A stretch of DNA of 20,859 bases from an uncultured Ruminococcus sp. (GCA_937926145.1 CALANW010000099.1:1-20859), one strand, 5' to 3'; numbered from the stretch's first letter, positions 1 through 8,279 are shown. Translations and numbers: made by a program. Notes: generated by a model not told the origin, from the letters alone.

Positions 1-38
1 CCTCTTCGTCGGCAGCGTCAGATGTGTATAAGAGACAG
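1..38 (+). other. Nextera adapter / Tn5 mosaic end (sequencing artefact)
   Basis: Bases 6-38 match the Illumina Nextera read-1 adapter exactly as I recall it: the 14-nt primer part TCGTCGGCAGCGTC (6-19) followed by the 19-bp Tn5 mosaic end AGATGTGTATAAGAGACAG (20-38). The five bases before it (CCTCT) equal the last five bases of the common i5 index S503 (TATCCTCT), the expected neighbour in a full-length adapter. This is untrimmed library adapter at a contig end, not a natural transposon. Genomic sequence starts at 39. Confidence 0.97.
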
Positions 39-42
39 ATAT

Positions 43-62
43 AATGGTATTATTTTACCATT
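43..62. repeat. Small AT-rich hairpin upstream of the cas operon
   Basis: A perfect 7-bp inverted repeat, AATGGTA (43-49) and TACCATT (56-62), encloses a 6-nt loop. No T-run follows on either strand, so a terminator is not supported. The rest of 39-160 is AT-rich and holds no gene that I can support. Confidence 0.3.
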
Positions 63-160
63 GTGGTTAATAAAAGTCAATATTATATAATTTTATTGTG
101 AAAATAAATAAATTATATTGTCAGAAATTGTATAAAACAATGTTTACTCGTCAGAGCATA

Positions 161-189
161 TTGACAAATTTTGTCGAAAGAGTTATTAT
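161..189 (+). promoter_or_regulatory. Predicted sigma70/sigmaA promoter of the cas operon
   Basis: A perfect -35 box TTGACA (161-166) is followed by a 17-nt spacer and a near-consensus -10 box TATTAT (184-189). Transcription would begin near 195-197, giving an untranslated leader of about 50 nt before the cas3 ATG. A 13-nt palindrome, GACAAA-T-TTTGTC (163-175), overlaps the -35 box and could be an operator, though it could also be chance in AT-rich DNA. No other good promoter is evident before cas5c, so the cas genes are probably one transcript. Confidence 0.6.
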
Positions 190-246
190 TATATAAATAC
201 AAATCATTCTCTGATAAAGAGTATAATTTAAACGAAAGGCAGAAAT

Positions 247-2589
247 ATGGTATTTGCGGCGCACATAAATGAGGAAAAAATCCAGACGGTTGGGGAGCAT
301 TGCAGGAACACCGCTGAAATGGCAGCCGGGTTTGCGCGCGTTTTTGATGCGGAAAACATCGGGCGGCTTCAAGGTCTGCTCCACGATATCGGAAAGCTTT
401 GCGAGAAATTCAACCGATATATTATGGGTGAATCTTCGACAAAAAGAGGTGAGATCGACCACAGCTTCGCAGGCGCAAAATACCTTTGCGAAATAGCGGA
501 TAAGGCTGACCCGAAGCGCTTTTACAGCGTTTCGCGCCTTATCGCACGAACGATGATCTCACATCATGGTCTGAATGACTGGCTCGAACCGAACGGAGTG
601 GATTATTTCCTCAAACGAACAGGGAAAACGGAATTTTACGATGAGATACGCAAAAATGCGGACGAAATTTTCCCTGAAAAAGAGCTGCTTTCACTTCTTG
701 AAAGTGCCGATGACGAATATAAGCGTATTCGTGCGGAAATAAAGGAAATTTCAAATGGTAAAGAGGATTTTGCCTTTTATCTTGGTATGTTGGAACGAAT
801 TTTGCAGTCGGCGCTTATCGATGCGGACAGAATAGATACGGCTTCGTTTATGTCCTGCGAGCCAACGGAAACTTTTGCCGACAAAAAGCGGCTTTGGACG
901 GAAATGAAAGCTCGCCTTGCGGAGCGTTTGAGCAGGTTCGACGGAAAAACTGACACCATTTCAAAGCAGAGGAGAAGCATTTCCGACCGATGTGCGGAAT
1001 TTGCGAAAAATGATGTTAAGGTCTGCCGAATGATAGTTCCGACGGGCGGAGGAAAAACGCTTTCTTCGCTTCGATTTGCAATAGAATACTGCATCGGTCA
1101 CGATATGGAAAAGATAATTTACATCGCGCCGTTTATGTCAATTCTCGAGCAGAACAGCGATGAATTCCGTGCTGTTTCGGGCGAAGAAAACTTCCTTGAG
1201 CATCATTCAAACGTTGTTGCGGAGCGGTTTGAAAAAGCAGAGCAGAACGAATACAGCGAGTACGAGCTTCACACGGAGCGTTGGGATCCTCCCGTTATTG
1301 CGACAACAATGGTACAGTTTTTGAATACGCTTTTTTCGGCAAAATCATCATCGGTTCGGCGTATGCACAGACTTAGCAAAGCGGTGATAATAATAGATGA
1401 AATTCAGGCAGTTCCGCTCAAATGCGTGAATATGCTGAACCTCGCCGTGAATTTTCTCACGCAGATATGCGGTTCGACTGTCGTATTGTGTTCGGCAACT
1501 CAGCCCGTTATGGACGAAGTAAAATTCCCAGTGATAATGGACGAAAAATACAGTATGACGGGTGACTTCGTCAAGGATTTTGAGGTGTTCCGACGAACCG
1601 ATATCGTATCGAAGATCGACCCTTACGGCTGGGACTATGATGAAGCGGCTGAATTCTGTGCGGAAAAATTCCGCGAGTCGGGCGATCTTCTTCTTATAGT
1701 AAACACGAAATCCGAAGCGCTCGCAATGTTTGAACGGATAAAAGAGCTTTGCAAGGACGAAGCGGAGATAATACATCTCAGCACGAATATGTGTCCCGAA
1801 CATAGGCGCGACAGAATAAAGCATATAAGGGAACAGCTTAATGAAAAGCGTCCCATAATATGCGTGACCACACAGCTTATCGAAGCGGGCGTTGATATAT
1901 CTTTCCGATGCGTTGTGCGAGCCTTGGCAGGATTGGACAATGCAGTTCAGGCTGCAGGACGATGCAACCGTCACGGTGATGCGGACGGTATATGCCCAGT
2001 TTATATCATAAAATTCAAAGACGAAAAACTCGGCAGCCTTACCGAGATAAAGGATGCTCAGGGCATTTTGCAGGAAATGCTCGGCAGCGAAAGATATGCA
2101 GATCTCCAATCGGACGAAGCGGTTCGGCAGTATTTTCGTTCACTTTATCAGACCGAAGCCAAAGAGCTTTGCTATACAGCAAGAGATAACGGCGTGGGTA
2201 CGAACCTCATCGACCTTTTGTCGCTCGATACGAACCGATATGAGATCAGCGAGAGAACTTCAAGCAAATTCACTTCGCAGGCGTTCCGAACGGCAGGAAC
2301 TATTTTCACTGTCATTGACAACAACACCGAGGACATCGTTGTTCCTTACAACGATGAGGCAAAGAAGCTTATCGAAAAGCTGATGACTGCGGAAAACGGG
2401 CTTGTTCAGCTTACAAAGCAGGCGCAGAAATACACCGTCAGCGTTTACAGCGGCACGGGACGAAAGCTTGACGAAAACAATGGTATTTACCGCACGAAAT
2501 TCGGCACGGCGATACTTGAAAAGAATTTTTACGACAGCGAGCTTGGCATAATAACCGAGGGCGCAGAGCAGGATATACTGATATATTAG
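247..2589 (+). CDS. cas3: CRISPR-associated helicase-nuclease Cas3, type I-C
   Basis: Cas3 is recruited by target-bound Cascade; it unwinds the displaced DNA strand and degrades it. The 780-residue protein has the usual HD nuclease-helicase fusion. HD-domain metal ligands are visible as H18, the HDIGK motif (H46, D47, K50), DHS (H72) and HH at 106-107. Superfamily 2 helicase motifs follow: Walker A PTGGGKT (265-271), Walker B DEIQ (384-387), SAT (416-418), TQLIEAGVDIS (542-552) and the arginine-finger motif QAAGRCNRHG (568-577). All key residues are present, so it looks active, and the length is normal for type I-C. The ATG at 247 has an AAAGG ribosome site (235-239) at 7-nt spacing. It is the first gene of the operon and ends 14 nt before the chosen cas5c start. 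Confidence 0.97.
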   Translation: MVFAAHINEEKIQTVGEHCRNTAEMAAGFARVFDAENIGRLQGLLHDIGKLCEKFNRYIMGESSTKRGEIDHSFAGAKYLCEIADKADPKRFYSVSRLIARTMISHHGLNDWLEPNGVDYFLKRTGKTEFYDEIRKNADEIFPEKELLSLLESADDEYKRIRAEIKEISNGKEDFAFYLGMLERILQSALIDADRIDTASFMSCEPTETFADKKRLWTEMKARLAERLSRFDGKTDTISKQRRSISDRCAEFAKNDVKVCRMIVPTGGGKTLSSLRFAIEYCIGHDMEKIIYIAPFMSILEQNSDEFRAVSGEENFLEHHSNVVAERFEKAEQNEYSEYELHTERWDPPVIATTMVQFLNTLFSAKSSSVRRMHRLSKAVIIIDEIQAVPLKCVNMLNLAVNFLTQICGSTVVLCSATQPVMDEVKFPVIMDEKYSMTGDFVKDFEVFRRTDIVSKIDPYGWDYDEAAEFCAEKFRESGDLLLIVNTKSEALAMFERIKELCKDEAEIIHLSTNMCPEHRRDRIKHIREQLNEKRPIICVTTQLIEAGVDISFRCVVRALAGLDNAVQAAGRCNRHGDADGICPVYIIKFKDEKLGSLTEIKDAQGILQEMLGSERYADLQSDEAVRQYFRSLYQTEAKELCYTARDNGVGTNLIDLLSLDTNRYEISERTSSKFTSQAFRTAGTIFTVIDNNTEDIVVPYNDEAKKLIEKLMTAENGLVQLTKQAQKYTVSVYSGTGRKLDENNGIYRTKFGTAILEKNFYDSELGIITEGAEQDILIY

Positions 2590-2593
2590 GAGG
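2588..2593 (+). promoter_or_regulatory. Shine-Dalgarno that decides the cas5c start
   Basis: AGGAGG overlaps the cas3 stop codon. It lies only 1 nt before the ATG at 2595 but 10 nt before the ATG at 2604, so the second ATG is the better start. Confidence 0.7.
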
Positions 2594-2603
2594 AATGATA
2601 GAA

Positions 2604-3359
2604 ATGGAAAACCAACAAAAGCACAACACGGTCGAGTTTGCCGTTTACGGAAAATATGCGCTTTTTTCCGATATACTCACCAGACCCGGCGGAGAGAAAT
2701 CCTCGTACCCTATTCCAACATACGAAGCGCTGAAAGGTATTGCAAATAGCATTTATTGGAAGCCAACATTCTATTGGATAATAGACGAAGTTCGCATAAT
2801 CAACCCGATAAGAACGGTCAGAAAAGGTATGCTTTTAGTGAAAGTGGATAAAAAAACTGGTGACCTTGCTTACTATACATATCTTGACAATGTTCACTAT
2901 CAGGTCAGAGCGCATTTCGAGTGGAATGAAAACCGTCCCGAGCTTAAAGCAGACCGCAATTACAACAAGCATCACAACATTGCAAAGCGAATGATAGAGC
3001 GCGGCGGCAGACGTGATATTTTCCTCGGGACAAGAGAGTGCCAAGGCTATGTTGAGCCATGCGTTTTCGGCGAGGGAGCAGGTGCTTACGACCACTGCGG
3101 AACTATCCCTTACAGCCTTACCTATCACGGGATAACATACGCCGATGAGGCGATACGCGAAGAGGACAAGGGTCTTATGACGGTGCGTTTCTGGAATCCC
3201 ACAATGGAAAACGGCGTGATAAGCTTTATCCGCCCGGAGAAATGTGAGGTAACGCGTCATATCAGAAAAATGCCGATAAAGCCATTCGGAAAAGAAACGG
3301 AAAACTTTATCGGACTTGAAGAATTTGAGGGGGACGGTAATTTTGAGCTGGACAAGTGA
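2604..3359 (+). CDS. cas5c: Cas5c (Cas5d), pre-crRNA endonuclease and Cascade subunit
   Basis: In type I-C, Cas5c replaces Cas6: it cuts each repeat RNA at the 3' base of the hairpin and stays bound to the 5' handle of the crRNA in Cascade. The chosen start gives 251 residues (MENQQKHNTV), typical for the family; an ATG at 2595 would add three residues but sits too close to the AGGAGG site. The family pattern is clear: a beta-strand start ending FAVYGKYALF, the YPIPTYEALKGIANSIYW segment (35-52), and NKHHNIAKRM (121-130). By analogy with Bacillus halodurans Cas5d, whose catalytic residues are Tyr, Lys and His, the candidates here are K122, H123 and Y40; this assignment is inference. No cas6 is present, which fits. 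The 3' end overlaps cas8c by 17 nt. Confidence 0.94.
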   Translation: MENQQKHNTVEFAVYGKYALFSDILTRPGGEKSSYPIPTYEALKGIANSIYWKPTFYWIIDEVRIINPIRTVRKGMLLVKVDKKTGDLAYYTYLDNVHYQVRAHFEWNENRPELKADRNYNKHHNIAKRMIERGGRRDIFLGTRECQGYVEPCVFGEGAGAYDHCGTIPYSLTYHGITYADEAIREEDKGLMTVRFWNPTMENGVISFIRPEKCEVTRHIRKMPIKPFGKETENFIGLEEFEGDGNFELDK

Positions 3360-5235
3360 ACTGCTTGAGATATATGAATATAACAGCGGCAGAAAATTCT
3401 CCGATGGCGAGCCTGAAATGCTCCCTATAGCGCACTCGACCGCCAATGCGCAGATAGAAGTGACTATCAGCGAGGACGGCGAATTCAGGGGCGCTTCGGC
3501 GGTGGATAAGGACAATGCCAAGACGGTGATACCTGCCACCGAGGATTCAGCCGTAAGAACAAGCGGCGTTGTGCCGATGCCGTTCGATGATAAGCTTGTT
3601 TATATTGCAGGCGATTACGGCAAATACGTTGTCGGAAAGCGCTCGGACAATGACAATTTCTTTCTGTCATATATGAATCAGCTTCGCAAATGGTACGAAA
3701 GTCCCTACGCGAATAAGGCTGTAAAAGCGCTGTACAGCTACCTTGACAAGCGGACGGTCATGTCCGACCTTGTCCGAGCAGGTGTGCTCAAAACCGACGA
3801 AGAAACAGGAAAGCTTGCAGTCGGTGTGAAAATAGCGACAATAGCTCAGGAGGATTCTTTCGTTCGTTTTATTATCGAAAATGAGCCGCCGTTAAAGACT
3901 TGGGACAATGAGCTTTGTAAAAAATACGGACTTGATATGGTCGGTGATTTTCAGAAGTTCAATGCAACACTTGTAGGTGAGGAACAGCTTTGCTATGCAA
4001 CGGGTGAAATGCTCCCTGCGACCTATAAGCACCCCTCAAAACTCCGCAACGCAGGAGATAAAGCCAAGCTTTTTTCTGCAAATGATGAAACAAGCGGTTT
4101 TTCTTACAGAGGACGATTTAATAACAAAACAGAAGCCGTTTCGATAAGCTATGATTTTTCGCAGAAGATACACAATGCTCTGCGCTGGCTTATACAGAAG
4201 CAGGGTGAAGTGTTCGATACGATGACGCTTGTTGTATGGGCAAGCGCATTGCAGGATACCCCCAAGCCGACGGCAAAAGGCTTTGATGATGAGAAATTCG
4301 ATGATGAAGATGACGAAAAGGAAATTCCGACAACAGCACCGATGTATATGGCTTTGCTGAAAAAGAATATCTATGGTTACAAAACGAAGCTTGCGCCGAA
4401 TACAAAGGTAATGCTTATGGGCATTGATGCCGCAACGCAGGGACGAATGAATATGTCGCTTTACACGGAGCTTGTAGGTTCGGATTATCTTGATAATATC
4501 GAAAAATGGCACTCGCAGACGGCTTGGACGCGTTACAGCGGAAAACTGAAAAAGACAGTTGTCAACTCATTCAGCATAATTGAGATAATCAACTGTGCAT
4601 TCGGAACGGAGCGTGGAAAATTTATCGACTGCGATAAAAAAGTAAAGGGTGATAATGTTTTAAGGCTTCTTCCCTGCGTAACGGCAGGAAAAAAGATACC
4701 CGATGATATTATCCACGCGCTTTATAACAAAGCTTCAAATCCGCTCGCTTATGAGAACAGCTACAATCATCGTACAGTTCTTGAAACAGCCTGCGGAATG
4801 ATAAGAAAAAGCATTATCGACAACGAAAAAATAAATAGGGAGGACGAATATCTTATGGCATACGACCCAAACAATACCGACAGAAGCTATCTTTACGGCT
4901 GTCTGCTCGCAGTTGCGGACAAGGCTGAGAACGAAGCTTTCACTGCGGAGGAAAGAAACGTAAGACAGACAAGTGCAAAGCGCTACTGGAACGTTTTTTC
5001 ACAGCGCCCGTATCAGACTTGGGGAAATATCGAGAAAAATCTCAAGGTCTATTTCAACAAGCTCGGCAAAGGTCAGGTAAAATATCAGAAGCGGATAAAC
5101 GAAATACTTGATAAAATGGATATGAAAGCATTTACGGACAACAGCCGCCTTGAAAATGTTTATCTGCTCGGATACAGCCACTATATGACAAAAATGTTCA
5201 ATGAAGATATGAAGAAAAACGAGGAGGAAAATTAA
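3343..5235 (+). CDS. cas8c: Cas8c, large subunit of type I-C Cascade
   Basis: Cas8c is the large Cascade subunit; in studied I-C complexes it reads the PAM and helps recruit Cas3. I choose the TTG at 3343 (MSWTSELLEIYEY, 630 residues) because AGGGGG (3328-3333) lies 9 nt upstream and family members often begin with a similar Ser-Trp segment. A TTG at 3316 in the same frame would add nine residues with no ribosome site. An acidic, probably flexible stretch rich in Asp and Glu lies at about residues 315-327. The C-terminal part from residue 505 resembles the small-subunit helical domain and carries its own internal start (see cas11c). The gene overlaps the end of cas5c by 17 nt, pointing to translational coupling, and its stop codon abuts the cas7 ATG. 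Confidence 0.94.
   Translation: MSWTSELLEIYEYNSGRKFSDGEPEMLPIAHSTANAQIEVTISEDGEFRGASAVDKDNAKTVIPATEDSAVRTSGVVPMPFDDKLVYIAGDYGKYVVGKRSDNDNFFLSYMNQLRKWYESPYANKAVKALYSYLDKRTVMSDLVRAGVLKTDEETGKLAVGVKIATIAQEDSFVRFIIENEPPLKTWDNELCKKYGLDMVGDFQKFNATLVGEEQLCYATGEMLPATYKHPSKLRNAGDKAKLFSANDETSGFSYRGRFNNKTEAVSISYDFSQKIHNALRWLIQKQGEVFDTMTLVVWASALQDTPKPTAKGFDDEKFDDEDDEKEIPTTAPMYMALLKKNIYGYKTKLAPNTKVMLMGIDAATQGRMNMSLYTELVGSDYLDNIEKWHSQTAWTRYSGKLKKTVVNSFSIIEIINCAFGTERGKFIDCDKKVKGDNVLRLLPCVTAGKKIPDDIIHALYNKASNPLAYENSYNHRTVLETACGMIRKSIIDNEKINREDEYLMAYDPNNTDRSYLYGCLLAVADKAENEAFTAEERNVRQTSAKRYWNVFSQRPYQTWGNIEKNLKVYFNKLGKGQVKYQKRINEILDKMDMKAFTDNSRLENVYLLGYSHYMTKMFNEDMKKNEEEN
4855..5235 (+). CDS. cas11c: Cas11c, small subunit made from an internal start in cas8c
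   Basis: Type I-C Cascade is known to use a small subunit, Cas11c, translated from within the 3' part of cas8c. Here an in-frame ATG at 4855 (Cas8c residue 505) follows a strong AGGGAGG (4837-4843) at 11-nt spacing. It would give 126 residues, a normal small-subunit size, starting MAYDPNNTDRSYLYGCLLAV. That matches the expected start of the domain (a short acidic segment, then a YLxGxLxAV helix with the family look). The rest is charged and mostly helical by eye. In Cascade, Cas11 lines the belly of the complex and holds the DNA strands. The shared stop is at 5233-5235. The spacing is at the long end of the usual range, so the rate of internal initiation is unknown. Confidence 0.8.
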   Translation: MAYDPNNTDRSYLYGCLLAVADKAENEAFTAEERNVRQTSAKRYWNVFSQRPYQTWGNIEKNLKVYFNKLGKGQVKYQKRINEILDKMDMKAFTDNSRLENVYLLGYSHYMTKMFNEDMKKNEEEN

Positions 5236-6099
5236 ATGGAAACTTTACAGAATAAGATCGATTTTACAGTTGTTATTTCGGCTAAGAACGCTAACCCGAA
5301 CGGTGATCCGCTCAACGGAAACCGCCCCCGTGAGAGCTATGACGGATTCGGCGAGATCTCCGATGTATGCTTAAAGAGAAAGATACGCAACCGCCTGCAG
5401 GATATGAAAGAGAAGATATTCGTCCAGTCGGACGACCGCTGCGACGACGGCTGCAAGAGCCTGCACGACAGAGCTAACGCAAATGCTGCTTTAAAGGCTT
5501 TGAGCAAGGGCAAAAATACCGACAGAGATGCTTATGCAAAGGCTGCCTGCGCGGAATGGATAGATGTCCGCAGCTTCGGTCAGGTGTTCGCATTCAAGGA
5601 CGATTCCGCATCTGTCGGCGTAAGAGGACCTGTTTCGATACAGCAGGCTGTAAGCGTTTCGCCCGTTGATGTTGTTTCCATGCAGATAACAAAGAGCGTC
5701 AACAGCGAGAGCGGCAAAGAGGGCAAAGCTTCCGATACTATGGGAATGAAGCACAGAGTTGCATTCGGACTTTATGTTGTCAACGGCAGCATAAACTGCC
5801 AGCTTGCAGAAAAGACAGGTTTCACCGCCGAAGATGCCGAAAAAATAAAGCAGGCACTTCTGACCTTGTTTGAAAACGATGAATCCTCTGCCCGTCCCGG
5901 CGGAAGCATGGAAGTTTGCCGCCTTTACTGGTGGAAGCACGACTGCAAAACACCGAAATATTCCTCCGCAAAGGTTCACCGCCTGCTTTCGATAAAGGAA
6001 AAGGAAGGTGTCAGCCGTCCCGAGAGCATTGACGACTACGACATCACACTCGGTGAGCTTGACGGTCTTTCCGTTGAAAAATACGAGGATCTTACATAA
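5236..6099 (+). CDS. cas7c: Cas7c (Csd2), crRNA-backbone subunit of Cascade
   Basis: Cas7 subunits polymerise along the crRNA spacer and form the backbone of Cascade. This 287-residue protein has the hallmark N-terminus of the Csd2 family: a strand ending in VVISAKNANPNGDP (13-26), then NGNRPR (28-33). It also has DVRSFGQVFAF (110-120), GVRGPVSIQQAVSVSP (128-143) and the SDTMGMKHRV segment (166-175). Length is normal. The ATG directly abuts the cas8c stop, with GAGGAGG (5221-5227) at 8-nt spacing. This is the strongest ribosome site in the operon, which suits the subunit needed in most copies. Its stop overlaps the cas4 start by 1 nt (TAATG). Confidence 0.97.
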   Translation: METLQNKIDFTVVISAKNANPNGDPLNGNRPRESYDGFGEISDVCLKRKIRNRLQDMKEKIFVQSDDRCDDGCKSLHDRANANAALKALSKGKNTDRDAYAKAACAEWIDVRSFGQVFAFKDDSASVGVRGPVSIQQAVSVSPVDVVSMQITKSVNSESGKEGKASDTMGMKHRVAFGLYVVNGSINCQLAEKTGFTAEDAEKIKQALLTLFENDESSARPGGSMEVCRLYWWKHDCKTPKYSSAKVHRLLSIKEKEGVSRPESIDDYDITLGELDGLSVEKYEDLT

Positions 6100-6770
6100 T
6101 GTACAGCGAAGATGATTATCTTCAGCTTTCGGGCATACAGCACTTCGCATTCTGCCGCCGACAATGGGCGCTTATCCACATCGAACAGCAGTGGAGCGAG
6201 AACTATCGCACCGTTGACGGCAGCATTATGCACGAAAATGTCCATGATGCAGGCTTCCACGAGAAGCGCGGCGACCTCGTTATAACCCGAGCAATGGCGG
6301 TTTCGTCCCCAAGGCTCGGAATATCGGGCGAATGTGACGCTGTTGAGCTTAGAAAATGCACAGACGGGACAACTCTTTTCGGTTTGGACGGAAAATACTC
6401 CGTCACGCCCGTTGAATACAAGCGCGGCGAACCGAAAGAGGATGACTGCGACATTTTACAGCTCACGGCGCAGGCGCTTTGCCTTGAAGATATGCTTTGC
6501 TGCAAAATTCCGTTCGGCTATCTTTACTACGGCGAAACACGGCATAGGATAAAGGTCAGTTTCGATGAGGAACTTCGCCGCCGCACCGAAAATATCATTG
6601 ACGAGATGCACAAGCTATACAAAGCAAAGCATACTCCAAAGGTGAAAAGGCGCAAGGCCTGCAATGCCTGCTCGCTGAAAAATATCTGTCTGCCCGTTAT
6701 ATGCGGAAACAAAAACGCCGTCGCTTATGTGAGATCTATGCTCGGTGAAGAACCGCCGAAAGAGGGGTGA
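6099..6770 (+). CDS. cas4: Cas4, RecB-like Fe-S nuclease for spacer selection
   Basis: Cas4 works with Cas1-Cas2 during adaptation: it recognises the PAM end of a prespacer, trims it and so sets spacer orientation. The 223-residue protein shows four cysteines expected to bind a 4Fe-4S cluster: C19 near the N-terminus and C188, C191, C197 near the C-terminus (CNACSLKNIC). RecB-nuclease motifs are present: H45, GECD with D80, VEYKRG with E106 and K108, and QLTAQA (121-126). All key residues are kept, so it looks active. The ATG overlaps the cas7 stop by one base, a common form of coupling. The array evidence for a TTC PAM (see findings) agrees with a working Cas4. Confidence 0.96.
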   Translation: MYSEDDYLQLSGIQHFAFCRRQWALIHIEQQWSENYRTVDGSIMHENVHDAGFHEKRGDLVITRAMAVSSPRLGISGECDAVELRKCTDGTTLFGLDGKYSVTPVEYKRGEPKEDDCDILQLTAQALCLEDMLCCKIPFGYLYYGETRHRIKVSFDEELRRRTENIIDEMHKLYKAKHTPKVKRRKACNACSLKNICLPVICGNKNAVAYVRSMLGEEPPKEG

Positions 6771-6776
6771 TGCCGC

Positions 6777-7811
6777 TTGAAAAAGCTGATGAACACGGTC
6801 TATGTCAACAATCCCGACAGATACCTTTCGCTCGACGGCGAAAATCTCGTTATAAGCAATGGCGGAAACGAGGTTGGCAGAGTTCCGCTCCACAACATCG
6901 AGCGGATAATGACCTTCGGCTATACGGGCGCAAGTCCTGCGCTTATGGGAAAATGCGCCGAGGACGGCATCGAGCTTGTTTTTATGAAGAAAAACGGACA
7001 TTTTCTCGCCCGTGTCGAGGGCAGCGTCAGCGGAAATGTTTTTCTTCGCCGCGAACAGTACAGAATTGCCGATTCACCAGAAAGAAGCCTTGCCATAGCA
7101 AAATATATGATAACCGCGAAGCTTTACAACAGCAGGTGGTCGCTTGAACGCGCGGTGAGGGATCACGCACCTCGGCTTGATGTCGAAAGCTTCAAAAAGA
7201 AGTCGGCGTTCCTAAATGAAGCGAGCCGAAACGCTCTTAACGCCGCCGACATCGATTCGCTGCGAGGGATAGAGGGCGAGGGCGCGTCTGTCTATTTTTC
7301 CGTATTCGACGATATGATCTTGCAGCAGAAAGAGAATTTTTATTTCAAAACGCGAAGCAAAAGACCTCCGCTCGATAACGTGAATGCACTGCTTTCGTTT
7401 GCCTATTCGCTCGAAACGGGTATGTGTTCATCTGCGCTCGAAGCGGTCGGACTCGACCCTTATGTCGGCTTTATGCATAGCGACAGACCCGGACGAAGAT
7501 CGCTTGCCCTCGACCTCGTGGAAGAGTTCCGTGCGCCGATATGCGATAGGTTCGTGCTATCGCTGATAAATAAGCGTATAATAACGAATGACGACTTTTT
7601 CAAGCGTGAGGACGGCGCAGTGATGCTGACAGAGGACGGCAGAAAAAGCTTCCTGAGCGCCTGGCAGAAGAAAAAGTACGATGAAATAACGCACCCGTTC
7701 CTCGGAGAAAAAGTCGAGTGGGGAATGCTTCCGTATGTTCAGGCAATGCTGCTGGCAAGGTATATCAGAGGCGACCTCGACAGCTATCCGCCGTTTATGT
7801 GGAAATCGTAA
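6777..7811 (+). CDS. cas1: Cas1 integrase, type I-C
   Basis: Cas1 is the metal-dependent integrase that, with Cas2, inserts new spacers at the leader-repeat junction. The protein is 344 residues. Likely active-site residues are E166 (RGIEGEGA), H234 (GFMHSDRPGRRSLALD) and D246, with E249/E250 nearby. The N-terminus MKKLMNTVYVNNPDRYLSLDGEN matches the usual I-C pattern (M-K/R-K-L-x-N-T). This supports the TTG at 6777, which has AGGGG (6763-6767) 9 nt upstream, over the in-frame ATG at 6789. An ATG at 6770 is in a different frame. It begins 6 nt after the cas4 stop. Confidence 0.97.
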   Translation: MKKLMNTVYVNNPDRYLSLDGENLVISNGGNEVGRVPLHNIERIMTFGYTGASPALMGKCAEDGIELVFMKKNGHFLARVEGSVSGNVFLRREQYRIADSPERSLAIAKYMITAKLYNSRWSLERAVRDHAPRLDVESFKKKSAFLNEASRNALNAADIDSLRGIEGEGASVYFSVFDDMILQQKENFYFKTRSKRPPLDNVNALLSFAYSLETGMCSSALEAVGLDPYVGFMHSDRPGRRSLALDLVEEFRAPICDRFVLSLINKRIITNDDFFKREDGAVMLTEDGRKSFLSAWQKKKYDEITHPFLGEKVEWGMLPYVQAMLLARYIRGDLDSYPPFMWKS

Positions 7812-7827
7812 AAGGGGGGAAACGCAG

Positions 7828-8118
7828 TTGCTCGTTCTCGTAACATACGATGTTAATACAGAGGATCGCGAGGGCAGAAAACGCCTAAGACGCGTTGCAA
7901 AACAGTGTGTAAACTACGGCGTAAGAGTGCAGAATTCCGTCTTTGAGTGCATAGTCGATGCCGCACAATTGAGAATGTTAAAAAAGAAGCTTTCCGACGA
8001 AATAGACGAAGAAAAAGACAGCCTGCGCTTCTATTATCTCGGCAATAACCACCAAACCAAAGTCGAGCATATAGGCGCAAAGCCCGCACTTTCGGTCGAA
8101 GACGAGCTGATATTCTGA
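7828..8118 (+). CDS. cas2: Cas2, structural partner of Cas1
   Basis: Cas2 dimers bridge two Cas1 dimers in the adaptation complex and hold the prespacer. The protein starts MLVLVTYDVNTEDREG and is 96 residues long, the usual size for type I-C Cas2. It has a ferredoxin-like start with the conserved Asp at position 8, then RVQNSVFEC in the middle. The start is a TTG at 7828, with a GGGGGG ribosome site (7814-7819) at 8-nt spacing. The open frame reaches back into cas1, but upstream codons give no family similarity. It starts 16 nt after the cas1 stop and is the last cas gene; the leader follows directly. Confidence 0.96.
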   Translation: MLVLVTYDVNTEDREGRKRLRRVAKQCVNYGVRVQNSVFECIVDAAQLRMLKKKLSDEIDEEKDSLRFYYLGNNHQTKVEHIGAKPALSVEDELIF

Positions 8119-8157
8119 AAAGCCCACGCCCAAAATGCGAAAATATCCGAGCGAATA

Positions 8158-8210
8158 TTTCGGTGCGAAATATAAGTACACATAAAATTCCCGTACCATT
8201 CGCACCGAAA
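8158..8210. repeat. 12-bp inverted repeat in the leader
   Basis: TTTCGGTGCGAA (8158-8169) and TTCGCACCGAAA (8199-8210) are perfect reverse complements, 29 nt apart, starting 40 nt after the cas2 stop. No T-run follows directly, so it is not a standard terminator. It may be a protein site or an RNA structure between the operon and the array promoter. Confidence 0.7.
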
Positions 8211-8279
8211 AAACAGTAATTTTGTCATAAAAATCAAACGGATTTAGCTTTTTGCCGACTAATAAAAAGCAAATTATGT

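Noticed and set aside
20..38. Natural Tn5-type transposon end
   Set aside because: The sequence continues into the synthetic Nextera primer part, so it is library adapter.
1348..2109. Long reverse-strand open frame inside cas3
   Set aside because: It lies antisense to the helicase motifs of cas3, with no recognisable domain and no ribosome site; it is a coding shadow. The same holds for the reverse frames at 2835-3539, 4036-4512 and 5491-6150.
3316..3342. Earlier TTG start for cas8c
   Set aside because: It has no ribosome site and would increase the overlap with cas5c to 44 nt; the TTG at 3343 has AGGGGG at 9-nt spacing and a family-like N-terminus.
8158..8210. Rho-independent terminator after cas2
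   Set aside because: The 29-nt loop is long and no T-run follows the hairpin.
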